NCBI GenBank assembly: GCA_031412915.1
Contig: JANODX010000184.1
Span: 1-36,301, forward strand
Source: JAGNNV01 sp031412915
GTDB taxonomy: Bacteria > Acidobacteriota > Vicinamibacteria > Fen-336 > JAGNNV01
Reading direction: 5' to 3'
Length of the DNA: 36,301 nt
Part shown: piece after piece, positions 1-7,658 of the stretch
Position numbering within the stretch: position 1 is the stretch's first letter
Layout: each line of letters opens with the position of its first letter
The notes under the pieces: model-generated
What the model saw: only the letters and a program-made list of their open reading frames with translations
Told to the model about the DNA's origin: nothing
Database searches by the model: none
Translations under genes and position numbers: made by a program

Positions 1-27
1 GTGACGTTCGGGGGAAGCCGATCGCAT

Positions 28-88
28 CCGGTCCCTGAGCTCGTCGAAGGGACCGGCGTTGGGGGTGGCTTCGACAAGCTCAGCCACC
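28..88. repeat. REP-like pair of inverted 25-29 bp palindromic units
   Basis: Two imperfect palindromes lie head to head downstream of the cysteine synthase. Unit A (28-56) has a 9-bp stem CCGGTCCCT/AGGGACCGG around GAGCTCGTCGA. Unit B (64-88) has the stem GGTGGCT/AGCCACC. Read on the opposite strand, unit B contains CTGAGCTTGTCGAAG, which matches unit A's core CTGAGCTCGTCGAAG. A second pair with the same core occurs at 10264-10350. The arrangement resembles REP/BIME-type extragenic elements. It may also stop transcription of the minus-strand gene ending at 185, but no U-run follows. Confidence 0.75.
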
Positions 89-184
89 GGCATCCACCGG
101 GTCTTGCAGGATCGCCCCACAACCATGTCGCACACCCGCTCCGCTCCCTGGGCCCGTATCCGGCGGGTCGTCAACGGCCGATCG

Positions 185-1234
185 TCAGCAGGTGGTGCAG
201 ACGCGGCGGAAGGCTTCGGCGCTCTTCAACTCGATCTGCGGGGTCATGAATCCCGGTTTGATCGGCTCCTCGCGCAAAAGGTCGGTGCTGAGGTACTTCT
301 TGTTGCTGTCGGGAAGGACGGTCACCACCACCGCGTCCTTGTGAAGCCGATCCTGGACATGGATCGCACCGAGGACGTTCGCTCCCGAGCTGATCCCGAC
401 CCCGAGGCCAAGCTCGGTCGCGAGCTTCTGCGCCATGAGGATGGCGTCGCCGTCGTCGACCGAGACGACATCGTCGATTTCGCCGAGGTGGAGGAGTTGG
501 GGCACGAACTCGTCGGAGATCCCCTGGATCCGATGCTTGCCGACCTTGTGGCCGGTGGAGAGAGTCGGAGAGTTCGAAGGCTGCAGAGGGTGGATCCGGA
601 CCTCGGGGTTGCGCAATCGCAGGAAGCGCCCCACTCCCATGACCGTCCCGCCCGTGCCCACTCCGGCCACGAACGCATCGGGGACCAGATCGTGGGCGTC
701 GAGCTGCCACCAGATCTCGGGACCGGTGCCTTCGTAATGGGCCTGAGCGTTCTCTTCGTTCGAGAACTGGCGGGGCAGGAATGCGCCCGGGGTCGATTTC
801 GCAAAGGCCTCCGCCTTGGCGATGCTGCCCAGAAAACCCCCGTCCTCTCGGCTCACGAGTTCGATCTCCGCTCCGAAACTGCGGATGAGGTCCTTGCGTT
901 CCTGGCTCATCCAGTCGGGCATGAAGATGCGGACGGGATGCCCGAGCGCGCGTCCGACCGCGGCGAAGGAAATGCCGGTGTTGCCGCTCGTGGCCTCCGC
1001 GATGATTCCATCCTCGACGAGGTGCCCATGGCGCCAGGCCTTCTGCAGAATGTGAATGGCCATCCGATCCTTGATCGAACCGGTCAGGTTCAGATTCTCG
1101 GCCTTTGCGTAGATCGTTCGGGGCTGGCCCCGGTACAGCAGACGAATGGCGAGAAGAGGCGTGTTGCCCACCATGTGATGAAGGCCGCGGAAGCGAGGAT
1201 TCTCCGCCCGGCCCCGGATGAGGATATCGAGCAC
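185..1234 (-). CDS. PLP-dependent cysteine synthase family protein
   Basis: A 349-aa fold-type II PLP enzyme of the cysteine synthase / cystathionine beta-synthase family, expected to make L-cysteine from an activated serine (O-acetyl- or O-phosphoserine) and sulfide in the cytoplasm. Visible signatures are VGNTPLL near residue 22, the Schiff-base lysine in GSIKDRM (K55), the substrate loop TSGNTG (82-87) and the phosphate-binding GTGGT. The start is GTG at 1234, with no Shine-Dalgarno but a good promoter (TTGACC, 18 nt, TAGTCT) 7 nt upstream. An internal ATG at 1174 would remove 20 residues that look family-like (NPRFRGLHH), so the longer form is preferred. The exact sulfur-acceptor substrate cannot be read from the sequence, and no sulfate-assimilation genes are adjacent. 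Confidence 0.9.
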   Translation of the reverse strand: MLDILIRGRAENPRFRGLHHMVGNTPLLAIRLLYRGQPRTIYAKAENLNLTGSIKDRMAIHILQKAWRHGHLVEDGIIAEATSGNTGISFAAVGRALGHPVRIFMPDWMSQERKDLIRSFGAEIELVSREDGGFLGSIAKAEAFAKSTPGAFLPRQFSNEENAQAHYEGTGPEIWWQLDAHDLVPDAFVAGVGTGGTVMGVGRFLRLRNPEVRIHPLQPSNSPTLSTGHKVGKHRIQGISDEFVPQLLHLGEIDDVVSVDDGDAILMAQKLATELGLGVGISSGANVLGAIHVQDRLHKDAVVVTVLPDSNKKYLSTDLLREEPIKPGFMTPQIELKSAEAFRRVCTTC

Positions 1235-1241
1235 CAGACGC

Positions 1242-1271
1242 AGACTAAGGCTGGTCGAGAGAGCCGGTCAA
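1242..1271 (-). promoter_or_regulatory. Sigma70-type promoter of the cysteine synthase, probably leaderless
   Basis: On the minus strand the -35 TTGACC (1271-1266) and the -10 TAGTCT (1247-1242) are separated by 18 nt. Only 7 nt separate the -10 from the GTG start at 1234, so transcription would begin at or next to the start codon. Confidence 0.5.
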
Positions 1272-1325
1272 TGGTTCATTCGTACCAGGGGTGCGAAGGC
1301 TCTTCGGTGAGGACTCCCCGCCTCC

Positions 1326-1331
1326 TATACT
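1326..1331 (+). promoter_or_regulatory. -10 box of the HerA-like ATPase gene, probably leaderless
   Basis: TATACT lies exactly 7 nt before ATG 1339 and no Shine-Dalgarno sequence is present. The -35 region (near TTCGGT, 1303-1308) is weak. Confidence 0.4.
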
Positions 1332-1338
1332 TCGCGCC

Positions 1339-3591
1339 ATGGTTCCAGGACTTTTTCTCGGCAAGGAAGCGCCCGTTTCCGGCGACGCCCTGGGGGCGCG
1401 CATCGAACTCGATCCCACCGACCTTTTGACCCACGGCCTGATCGTGGGCATGACGGGGTCGGGCAAAACCGGCCTCGCCATCGCGCTGATCGAGGAGGTC
1501 ATGAAGCAGGGTGTTCCCGTCATCGCCATCGACCCGAAGGGCGATCTCGGGAACCTTTTGCTCCTCTTCGAAGACCTGGCCCCCGCGTCGTTCGAGCCCT
1601 GGGTCGACCAGGACGCGGCTCGGCGGGAAGGGAAGACGGCGGGAGCCGTGGCCGAGGAAGCGGCGGTCCGTTGGACAAAGGGCTTGGCGGATTGGGGGCT
1701 CTCCGCGGCCGACATCAGGGACCTCAAGGCCAGGCGAGACGCTGTGATCTATACCCCGGGTTCTTCCGCGGGAGTCCAGTTGAACGTGCTTCAATCGCTC
1801 GAAGCGCCCTCGGTCAGCTTCGACAAGGCGCCGGAGGATCTGCGCGACGAGATAGCCGGAATCGTGAGCGGTTTGCTGGGCCTCCTCAAGATCGAAGCGG
1901 ATCCGCTTCAGTCGCAGGAGTACATCCTCCTCGCCAACATCATCGAGAACGCCTGGAAGTCCGGGAAGAGCCTGACCCTGGAAACCCTCATCTCCGCGGT
2001 GGCTGATCCGCCTTTCGACAAGATCGGCGCCCTGTCTCTCGACACCGTCTACCCGCGCAAGGAGCGTCAGGGCCTGATGATGGCCCTCAACAATCTCCTG
2101 GCCTCGCCCCAGTTCGAGTCGTGGCGGGTGGGCCAGCCCCTCGATATCCAGAGTCTCCTCTACGCGGCGGACGGCCGTCCCCGCCTTTCCGTCATCTACA
2201 CCGCGCACCTGTCGGAAGAAGAACGCTTCTTCGTCACCGCCCTGATCCTGGACAAGGTGAAGACGTGGATGCGTCGGCAATCGGGCACGACGTCGCTGCG
2301 CGCGCTCGTCTACATGGACGAGATCTACGGCTACTTTCCGCCCCATCCCGCGAACCCGCCCACCAAACGGCCCCTGCTGACCCTGCTGAAACAGGCACGC
2401 GCGCAGGGGGTGAGCATCGTTCTCGCCACCCAGAATCCCATCGATCTCGACTACAAGGGTCTCGGCAACATCGGGACCTGGATGGTGGGGAGGCTGCAGA
2501 CGGACAACGACCGGGCCCGCCTGCGCGACGGCCTGGTGGGCGCGGGCGTCGACGCCTCGGCGGTGGAGACGTTGCTCTCCGCGACCCGCAAGCGCGTTTT
2601 TCTGCTTCACGATGTGCACCGCAGCAAGCCGTGCCTGCTGGCCTCGCGCTTCGCGATGTCTTATCTGCGCGGACCGATCACGCGCGAGGAGATTTCTCGA
2701 CTGATGGCAGGTCGAACCGGAGGCGGCCCTGCGGCGACGACCGCGGCGGCTCGCGACGAGGTCTCCACGGCGCCCGTCCTGCCGCCCCCTTTCAAGCAAC
2801 TCTACTTTTCGAAGTATGGCGCCGAGCAGGCCGAGGCGCATCTGCTGGTGAAGTACGCGTACCGTTTGAAGGATCAGGACGAGACGATCGGTGTGCGCCT
2901 GTATCCGATGGGCGTCAATTCGCCCGCGGAGATCCTGGACGCCGAGCACATCGACCTCGATGACGACTCCAAGGTGTCGTTGGTCGCTCCCGCCGCGATC
3001 CGGTATGGCGGACTGCCGGGGTTCCTCGCGGCCGCGGGGGCCAAGGGTCTGGAGAAGGCGCTCAAGGACCGGTTGGCCGACGAACTCGCGGTGAAGGTGT
3101 TCATCGACGCGGCCACCAGATCGCAGTCGAAGCCGGATGAATCGCGCGAGGACTTCGCGATGCGGCTTTCGGAGGGAGGCGGGGGAGCGAAGACGACGAA
3201 GCTCCGCGAGAAGCTGGAGAAGAAGAACCTCGAACTGAAGAAGGCGAACGAGGACCTTGAAGGCCGGTCCCAGGAGAAGCAGGCGGCCATGTTCAGGGGC
3301 GCTTTGGAAGTGGGCGCGTCGATGCTGGGGTCGCTCTTCGGCGGTCGCAGGGGGAACCCGATCTCGACCATCAAGAAAGGCGCTTCCGCGATGGGCGGGG
3401 TGACGTCGAAGAACCGGATGGAAGACAACGCGGAAGCGCGGGTCGAGGCGTTGAGGCAGGAGATCGCAGCGATCGAGGCGGAGATCGCGGGAGCGAGCGA
3501 GGTCGACCCGGCTCGCTTCGAGGAGAAGACCCTGATTCCCACGAAGACCTCGACGAAGCTCCTGCGCTACGACATCGTCTGGGTGTACTAG
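1339..3591 (+). CDS. HerA-like / DUF853-type P-loop ATPase with C-terminal coiled coil
   Basis: A 750-aa cytoplasmic ATPase of the HerA/FtsK-like superfamily. Walker A is GMTGSGKT (residues 37-44) and Walker B is LVYMDE (323-328). The following TQNPIDLDYKG...GRLQTDNDRAR segment is characteristic of HerA-like DUF853 proteins and contains the sensor and arginine-finger region. The C-terminal third has a lysine/glutamate-rich coiled coil (around residues 620-660) and a second one near 700-725. An in-frame GTG at 1291 would add 16 residues, but ATG 1339 immediately precedes the conserved N-terminus. HerA relatives translocate DNA with NurA; no NurA is present here, and the role of the DUF853 branch is poorly defined. 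The stop codon overlaps that of the convergent permease gene by 4 bp. Confidence 0.85.
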   Translation: MVPGLFLGKEAPVSGDALGARIELDPTDLLTHGLIVGMTGSGKTGLAIALIEEVMKQGVPVIAIDPKGDLGNLLLLFEDLAPASFEPWVDQDAARREGKTAGAVAEEAAVRWTKGLADWGLSAADIRDLKARRDAVIYTPGSSAGVQLNVLQSLEAPSVSFDKAPEDLRDEIAGIVSGLLGLLKIEADPLQSQEYILLANIIENAWKSGKSLTLETLISAVADPPFDKIGALSLDTVYPRKERQGLMMALNNLLASPQFESWRVGQPLDIQSLLYAADGRPRLSVIYTAHLSEEERFFVTALILDKVKTWMRRQSGTTSLRALVYMDEIYGYFPPHPANPPTKRPLLTLLKQARAQGVSIVLATQNPIDLDYKGLGNIGTWMVGRLQTDNDRARLRDGLVGAGVDASAVETLLSATRKRVFLLHDVHRSKPCLLASRFAMSYLRGPITREEISRLMAGRTGGGPAATTAAARDEVSTAPVLPPPFKQLYFSKYGAEQAEAHLLVKYAYRLKDQDETIGVRLYPMGVNSPAEILDAEHIDLDDDSKVSLVAPAAIRYGGLPGFLAAAGAKGLEKALKDRLADELAVKVFIDAATRSQSKPDESREDFAMRLSEGGGGAKTTKLREKLEKKNLELKKANEDLEGRSQEKQAAMFRGALEVGASMLGSLFGGRRGNPISTIKKGASAMGGVTSKNRMEDNAEARVEALRQEIAAIEAEIAGASEVDPARFEEKTLIPTKTSTKLLRYDIVWVY

Positions 3592-4865
3592 AGCCCTCTC
3601 GCCTCCTGGCCTGGAGCATCCTGCTTCCTCTCCGTGGCCACAAGCCGGCCGCGCCGGAACAGGGCGAAGATCGCGAAGCTCACGAGCAGTGAAGGCAGGG
3701 TGGCCCCGGTTGTCTGAAACCGCCAATAGACCAAAGCCCCCGCACCCCAGGAGATCAGGCCGGCCCATCCCGGCCGGGCGAAACGGCCAAGGGCGTCGTA
3801 CAGCTCCCTCGGTTCGATCTGCCTGGGAAACGGGAAGAACTGAGCAAGGGCGACCCCTCCGAGGGGAACGAGAATGAGACCCAGCACCCCCATGAACGCC
3901 GAATAGCCATCGATCCATTCCCTGGACAACACGGAAAGGGCGGCCCCGATGAGGCCGGTGATGAGCACGGCCGGAGCGTCCTTGATTCGCGGGACCAGGC
4001 TCCGAAGCGCGATCGCCGAAAGGTAGATGTTCACGAAGTTCGTGGTGATGGTGGCGACCGCGAGCAGGGCCGCGCCGAGGGGAGGCGACCCGAGGGCCGC
4101 GAGCATGGCGCCCGGATCGGTGCTTCCGGACACCGCGCCAAGCAGGGCGCCGAGGGACATGCCGAGAATGCTCGTGAGTGAAAGGGATGCGAAAACGGCG
4201 AGGCCGCTGCGCCTGGGGGACGGGCCGTATCTGGAGTAGTCGGCGAACATCAGGATCCACGAAACCTGGTACGCGATCACCAGGTCGAGGGCCAGCCACA
4301 TCGGGGTGGGCGGGACGGCGCTCGCCTCGGGAACCGATCCCGCGATCCCCAGGGCGAGGAAGGCCAGAATCACGCCCGCCACCAGCATCAGGGGAACCGC
4401 GGCCCGATTTGCCTCGGCCACGAGCCGGGGCCCGCCCGCCACGATCAGAGTGGCCACCACTCCGAGGATCACGGCGAGGATGCGCACGTCGACGAACGGG
4501 AGGATGACCACGCCGGCCGAAGCGGCGATCACGTTGTTGAGGGCGATCCAGGCGAAGTTCGTGACGTAGAGGAGGATGGCCACGAGGTGAGCTCCCGGCC
4601 GGCCGAGCGGCGCCCGAAGTGCTACGATCGAGGGAACGCTCCACTTCGAACCGACGGGAACGAGCAGGGCGACCAGCAGGGCGCCCACCACGCTGCCCAG
4701 GACGGCCGCTCCGATGGCGTTCTGGAAGGACAGGCCGGCTTTCAATACGGCCCCGGTGATGAACGTGGTCGCCACTACATTGGCGCCCGCGAAAATGAGG
4801 AAGAGGTCGAGAGACGACTGCGTCTTCTGCTCTTCGGGAATGGGCTCGAGGTCGGCCGCGTTCAT
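3588..4865 (-). CDS. NCS1-family nucleobase:cation symporter (cytosine/purine permease-like)
   Basis: A 425-aa integral membrane protein with about 12 hydrophobic segments. The first segment carries the family-typical SLDLFLIFAGANVVATTF stretch, and the GxxxG-rich helices with TNFAWIALNN resemble CodB-like permeases of the nucleobase:cation symporter-1 family. It would import a nucleobase or related compound with H+ or Na+. It is the last gene of a minus-strand run (TPR-cNMP, rpiB, deoC, permease) with gaps of 23-38 nt, so a substrate linked to nucleoside breakdown is a reasonable inference. The substrate itself cannot be assigned. The ATG start at 4865 follows deoC by 38 nt. Confidence 0.8.
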   Translation of the reverse strand: MNAADLEPIPEEQKTQSSLDLFLIFAGANVVATTFITGAVLKAGLSFQNAIGAAVLGSVVGALLVALLVPVGSKWSVPSIVALRAPLGRPGAHLVAILLYVTNFAWIALNNVIAASAGVVILPFVDVRILAVILGVVATLIVAGGPRLVAEANRAAVPLMLVAGVILAFLALGIAGSVPEASAVPPTPMWLALDLVIAYQVSWILMFADYSRYGPSPRRSGLAVFASLSLTSILGMSLGALLGAVSGSTDPGAMLAALGSPPLGAALLAVATITTNFVNIYLSAIALRSLVPRIKDAPAVLITGLIGAALSVLSREWIDGYSAFMGVLGLILVPLGGVALAQFFPFPRQIEPRELYDALGRFARPGWAGLISWGAGALVYWRFQTTGATLPSLLVSFAIFALFRRGRLVATERKQDAPGQEARGL

Positions 4866-4903
4866 TGGAATCGAGGTGCAGGGGGAGAGGCCCCCTGCCG
4901 CTT

Positions 4904-5803
4904 TCAGTAGCTCGAAGACGCCCCGGCAACCTGCCCGGACGAGGGTCCGGTCGCGAGTTCACGGACGATCTTGACCCCGACGCTGGCGCCGATGCGGTCG
5001 GCCCCGGCATCGATCATGGCCTTTGCCGACTTGAGGTCGCGCACTCCTCCCGCCGCTTTCACGCCCATTTCCGGTCCCACCACCCGGCGCAGGAGGGCGA
5101 CATCGGCCACGGTGGCGCCTCCCGAAGCGAAGCCGGTCGAGGTCTTGATGAAGTCCGCGTCTCCCGCCCGAACCAGGACCGCGGCCTTGACTTTTTCCTC
5201 ATCGGTGAGGAGTGCGGTCTCGATGATGACTTTCGAGATCGCTCCGAGGCGGCGGCATACGGACGTGACGGCTTCGATGTCCTCGTGGACGAGAGGGAAG
5301 AGGTTCGACTTCAAAGCGCCGATGTTCAGGACCATGTCGACCTCGGAAGCGCCTTCCTCGATCACGCGTCGCGCTTCCAGGGCCTTGACCTCGGGGAGAG
5401 TGGCTCCCAGGGGGAAGCCGACCACCGTGCATACGCGCGCCTGGGCCCCGCGCAGCGCGGTCGCGCACAGCTTCACCCAGGTGGGATTGACGCACACCGT
5501 GGCAAAGCCATACTCGCGCGCCTCTCCGCACAGCCGTTCGATGTCGCTTTCCGTGGCCTCCGGCTTGAGCAGGGTGTGGTCGATCAGGCTCGCCACCCCG
5601 TGGGGAAAGACACTCGGATCCGCGCGCAAACCGAAACGGTCCACGCCGGCCAGGGCGAACGACGACATGCGATCGGGACAGCAGAGATCGTTGACGTTAT
5701 GGCAGGCGCAAGCCGCTTCAAGCGCCGCGGTGGCCCGGTTCTCGAGGGCGGCGAGGACCGCCCGGACCACGGTTTCGACCAGAGCCTGCTGGGTATGCGC
5801 CAC
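4904..5803 (-). CDS. deoC: Deoxyribose-phosphate aldolase with N-terminal BMC-type targeting extension
   Basis: A 299-aa class I aldolase that cleaves 2-deoxyribose-5-phosphate to glyceraldehyde-3-phosphate and acetaldehyde. The core from about residue 70 contains LIDHTLLKP, EVDMVLNIG with the catalytic Asp, the Schiff-base lysine in FIKTSTGFASGG and the second lysine in GVKAAGGVR. The first ~70 residues are extra compared with E. coli DeoC. Residues 5-20 form an amphipathic helix (ALVETVVRAVLAAL) like microcompartment encapsulation peptides. A cysteine-rich patch (ACACHNVNDLCCPDR) follows. The start is GTG at 5803, 30 nt after rpiB, with a weak ribosome-binding site. DeoC and RpiB together are the signature enzymes of sugar-phosphate-utilising (SPU) microcompartments, but no shell protein is encoded in this window. 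Confidence 0.92.
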   Translation of the reverse strand: MAHTQQALVETVVRAVLAALENRATAALEAACACHNVNDLCCPDRMSSFALAGVDRFGLRADPSVFPHGVASLIDHTLLKPEATESDIERLCGEAREYGFATVCVNPTWVKLCATALRGAQARVCTVVGFPLGATLPEVKALEARRVIEEGASEVDMVLNIGALKSNLFPLVHEDIEAVTSVCRRLGAISKVIIETALLTDEEKVKAAVLVRAGDADFIKTSTGFASGGATVADVALLRRVVGPEMGVKAAGGVRDLKSAKAMIDAGADRIGASVGVKIVRELATGPSSGQVAGASSSY

Positions 5804-5833
5804 TTGTTGATTCCAGGATCTTCGAGCTTTGAT

Positions 5834-6424
5834 CTAGTTTCGTTCCAGGGCGGTGATCTTTGCCACCCGCCGACGGTGGCGATCCTCGACACAGTGCGAG
5901 GACACGAAAAGCTGGACCAGGGCCAGCGCTTTCGGGGCGTCCACGAGTTTTGCGCCCAGAGTCATCACGTTGGCGTCGTTGTGCTCGCGGGCATTGCGGG
6001 CCGCCGCTTCATCGTTGCACATCGCCGCGCGCACGCCGCGGATCTTGTTGGCGGCCATCGCCGATCCGATGCCCGCGGCATCGATCATGATTCCGAAGTC
6101 GCACTGGGAGGAAGCCACGAGCCGGCCCACCGCGGCGGCAAAGTCCGGGTAGTCGACGGCATCGGCACCGTGCGCCCCCACGTCGCGCACACCGTAGCTC
6201 TCCTGGAGGCGCATCTTGAGCGCCTCCTTGAGCGGGAAGCCCCCGTGGTCGGAGCCGAGGGCCAGGGACAGCCGCGCCGCCGCGTCCGTCTCGACGATCT
6301 TCACGTCCCGGCTGGAAGCGATCTCCCGCGCCCAGTCGGTGACCACGGTTCCGGGCTTCACCCGCAACTCTCCGCCACGACCCACGGCGGTAACGTCCTC
6401 GGCCGTGACGATCGAAAAGGCCAT
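5834..6424 (-). CDS. rpiB: RpiB/LacAB-family sugar-phosphate isomerase with EutQ-like N-terminal segment
   Basis: A 196-aa protein. From about residue 54 it is RpiB-like: LGSDHGGFPLK, AANKIRGVRAA and REHNDANVMTLGA are the family's substrate and phosphate-binding motifs. Canonical RpiB interconverts ribose-5-P and ribulose-5-P. Residues 1-46 (starting FSIVTAEDV, with KPGTVVTDWAREIA) are not part of RpiB and resemble the short N-terminal segment of EutQ and other microcompartment-associated enzymes. The position usually written ICGTGIG reads IDAAGIG here, so the catalytic cysteine of the E. coli type is Asp. Substrate preference may therefore differ. The gene lies 23 nt after the TPR-cNMP gene and 30 nt before deoC. 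Confidence 0.85.
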   Translation of the reverse strand: MAFSIVTAEDVTAVGRGGELRVKPGTVVTDWAREIASSRDVKIVETDAAARLSLALGSDHGGFPLKEALKMRLQESYGVRDVGAHGADAVDYPDFAAAVGRLVASSQCDFGIMIDAAGIGSAMAANKIRGVRAAMCNDEAAARNAREHNDANVMTLGAKLVDAPKALALVQLFVSSHCVEDRHRRRVAKITALERN

Positions 6425-6447
6425 AGCGGTTCTCGGGCTGCCCTCGT

Positions 6448-7479
6448 CTATTCCTTGTCGGCCATGATGGCCTGAACGGTGGAGAGGGCGCGCTCCTTCT
6501 GGAACTTCTTCAACACTTCGCGCACTCCGGGGTGGGTCTTGGTGATCTCGTCCAGGGTTTTCCGGTTCAGCTCGAGGCAGTCGCAGTCCACCGCCGCGGT
6601 CAGGGTGGCGGTTCGCGGTTTCCCGGTCAGGACGGCAATCTCGCCGAAGAAATCGCCCTCCTCGAACTCCTGGACCTTCACGGAACGCCCCTTGGGCGAT
6701 TTCACGTAGGCCTTCACCCTGCCCGAGGTGAGGATGAACATCGAATCGCCGGGCGTGCCTTCGGCCACGATCACGTCGCCGGCCTCGAAGGACACGAGCT
6801 CGAGACCGCGCATGACTGCTACCAGTTCTTCGGACGAGAAACCGTCGAACAGAACGGTGGACAGGCCTTGATGCGTCGAAGGCTCCTCCGGATCCGATTC
6901 GACCGCGAACGATTCGTCGAACTCGGGCACGATTTCGGGGAGCACGACCTCGGGTACGACCTCGGAGGGGGCGATCGACGCGGCTTCGGACGAAGTCAAC
7001 GCGGGTTCAGCGGTCAGCTCGATCTCGGGCAGGTTGTCCAGGTCGATGCTGAGCGACGGCGCCGGTTCGGGGGCGGAAACGCCGAGTTCGATTTCGGTCG
7101 AAGAGTCGATCTCTTCGAAGCCGAAGTCGACGCCCGGCGAGGCCACGGGCGGGGGTGGCGAAAGCGAGGAAGGGCGGCGGCTCTTGTCCTGGATCAGCTT
7201 GGCCAGGCGATCCTCCACGTCGCGCCGTCCGGGCTCGATCTTCTCGATGCGCTTGAGGATGGCGATGGCCTTGGCCGCGAAACCGTCCTTCGCCTCCTGA
7301 TCGGCCAGATTCATCAGCACCGGCACCGCCTCTCGATCCCGGCCGGCCATGACGTACACATCGGCGAGTTGAAGACGGAGGCGACGATCATGCGGCTTGG
7401 CCTGGGTCTGGGCCCGCAGCGCCTCGATGGCCTTCGGGAAGTTCTTCTTCGCGATGAGATCCTGAACCTGTTCAGACAT
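6448..7479 (-). CDS. TPR-repeat protein with C-terminal cyclic-nucleotide-binding domain
   Basis: A 343-aa protein with three parts. Residues 1-105 form TPR-like helices (AIEALRAQTQAKPHDRRLR...). Residues ~106-210 are an acidic, Ser/Pro/Glu-rich linker. The C-terminal ~120 residues are a cNMP-binding beta-roll with FEAGDVIVAEGTPGDSMFIL and a phosphate-binding cassette FGEIAVLTGKPRTATLTA that keeps the Glu and Arg expected for cAMP/cGMP binding. There is no DNA-binding helix-turn-helix, so it is not a CRP-type repressor or activator. It is probably a cytoplasmic sensor or scaffold. It is the first gene of the rpiB-deoC-permease run; its ATG is preceded by AGG at a 6-nt spacing. Its link to sugar-phosphate metabolism is inferred only from position. 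Confidence 0.8.
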   Translation of the reverse strand: MSEQVQDLIAKKNFPKAIEALRAQTQAKPHDRRLRLQLADVYVMAGRDREAVPVLMNLADQEAKDGFAAKAIAILKRIEKIEPGRRDVEDRLAKLIQDKSRRPSSLSPPPPVASPGVDFGFEEIDSSTEIELGVSAPEPAPSLSIDLDNLPEIELTAEPALTSSEAASIAPSEVVPEVVLPEIVPEFDESFAVESDPEEPSTHQGLSTVLFDGFSSEELVAVMRGLELVSFEAGDVIVAEGTPGDSMFILTSGRVKAYVKSPKGRSVKVQEFEEGDFFGEIAVLTGKPRTATLTAAVDCDCLELNRKTLDEITKTHPGVREVLKKFQKERALSTVQAIMADKE

Positions 7480-7543
7480 GCTTTACCTGTGGAGAATCGC
7501 GCGTAGCGCCGTTGGGCTTTTCATGACGGGACGAAGCTTCTCG

Positions 7544-7566
7544 AAAGACGGCGATGTGGCGTCTTT
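7544..7566. other. Perfect 7-bp hairpin in a divergent promoter region
   Basis: AAAGACG (7544-7550), a 9-nt loop and CGTCTTT (7560-7566) form a perfect stem between the divergent TPR-cNMP and AGCS genes. It could be an operator-like dyad or an RNA hairpin in the symporter leader. No function can be assigned. Confidence 0.35.
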
Positions 7567-7658
7567 GCTCGATGTTAGCATCGCTGAACTTGCGGCCTCC
7601 CCGCACTCGCCCCTCCCGGGCAATCCCCGCGCACCCGAAACCTCTCTACCAGGGCTCA

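Noticed and set aside
59..1429. 456-codon plus-strand frame over the cysteine synthase
   Set aside because: Antisense to a gene with complete PLP motifs, and its start lies in the repeat region.
1276..5010. 1244-codon open frame on the minus strand antisense to the HerA-like ATPase and continuing across the permease and deoC end
   Set aside because: Low-complexity Arg/Gly/Pro-rich translation with no family signature; it shadows well-supported genes in GC-rich DNA.
4904..6424. A complete microcompartment operon around deoC-rpiB
   Set aside because: The flanking genes (permease, TPR-cNMP protein) are not shell proteins, and no BMC-H, BMC-T or BMC-P gene was found in the window.
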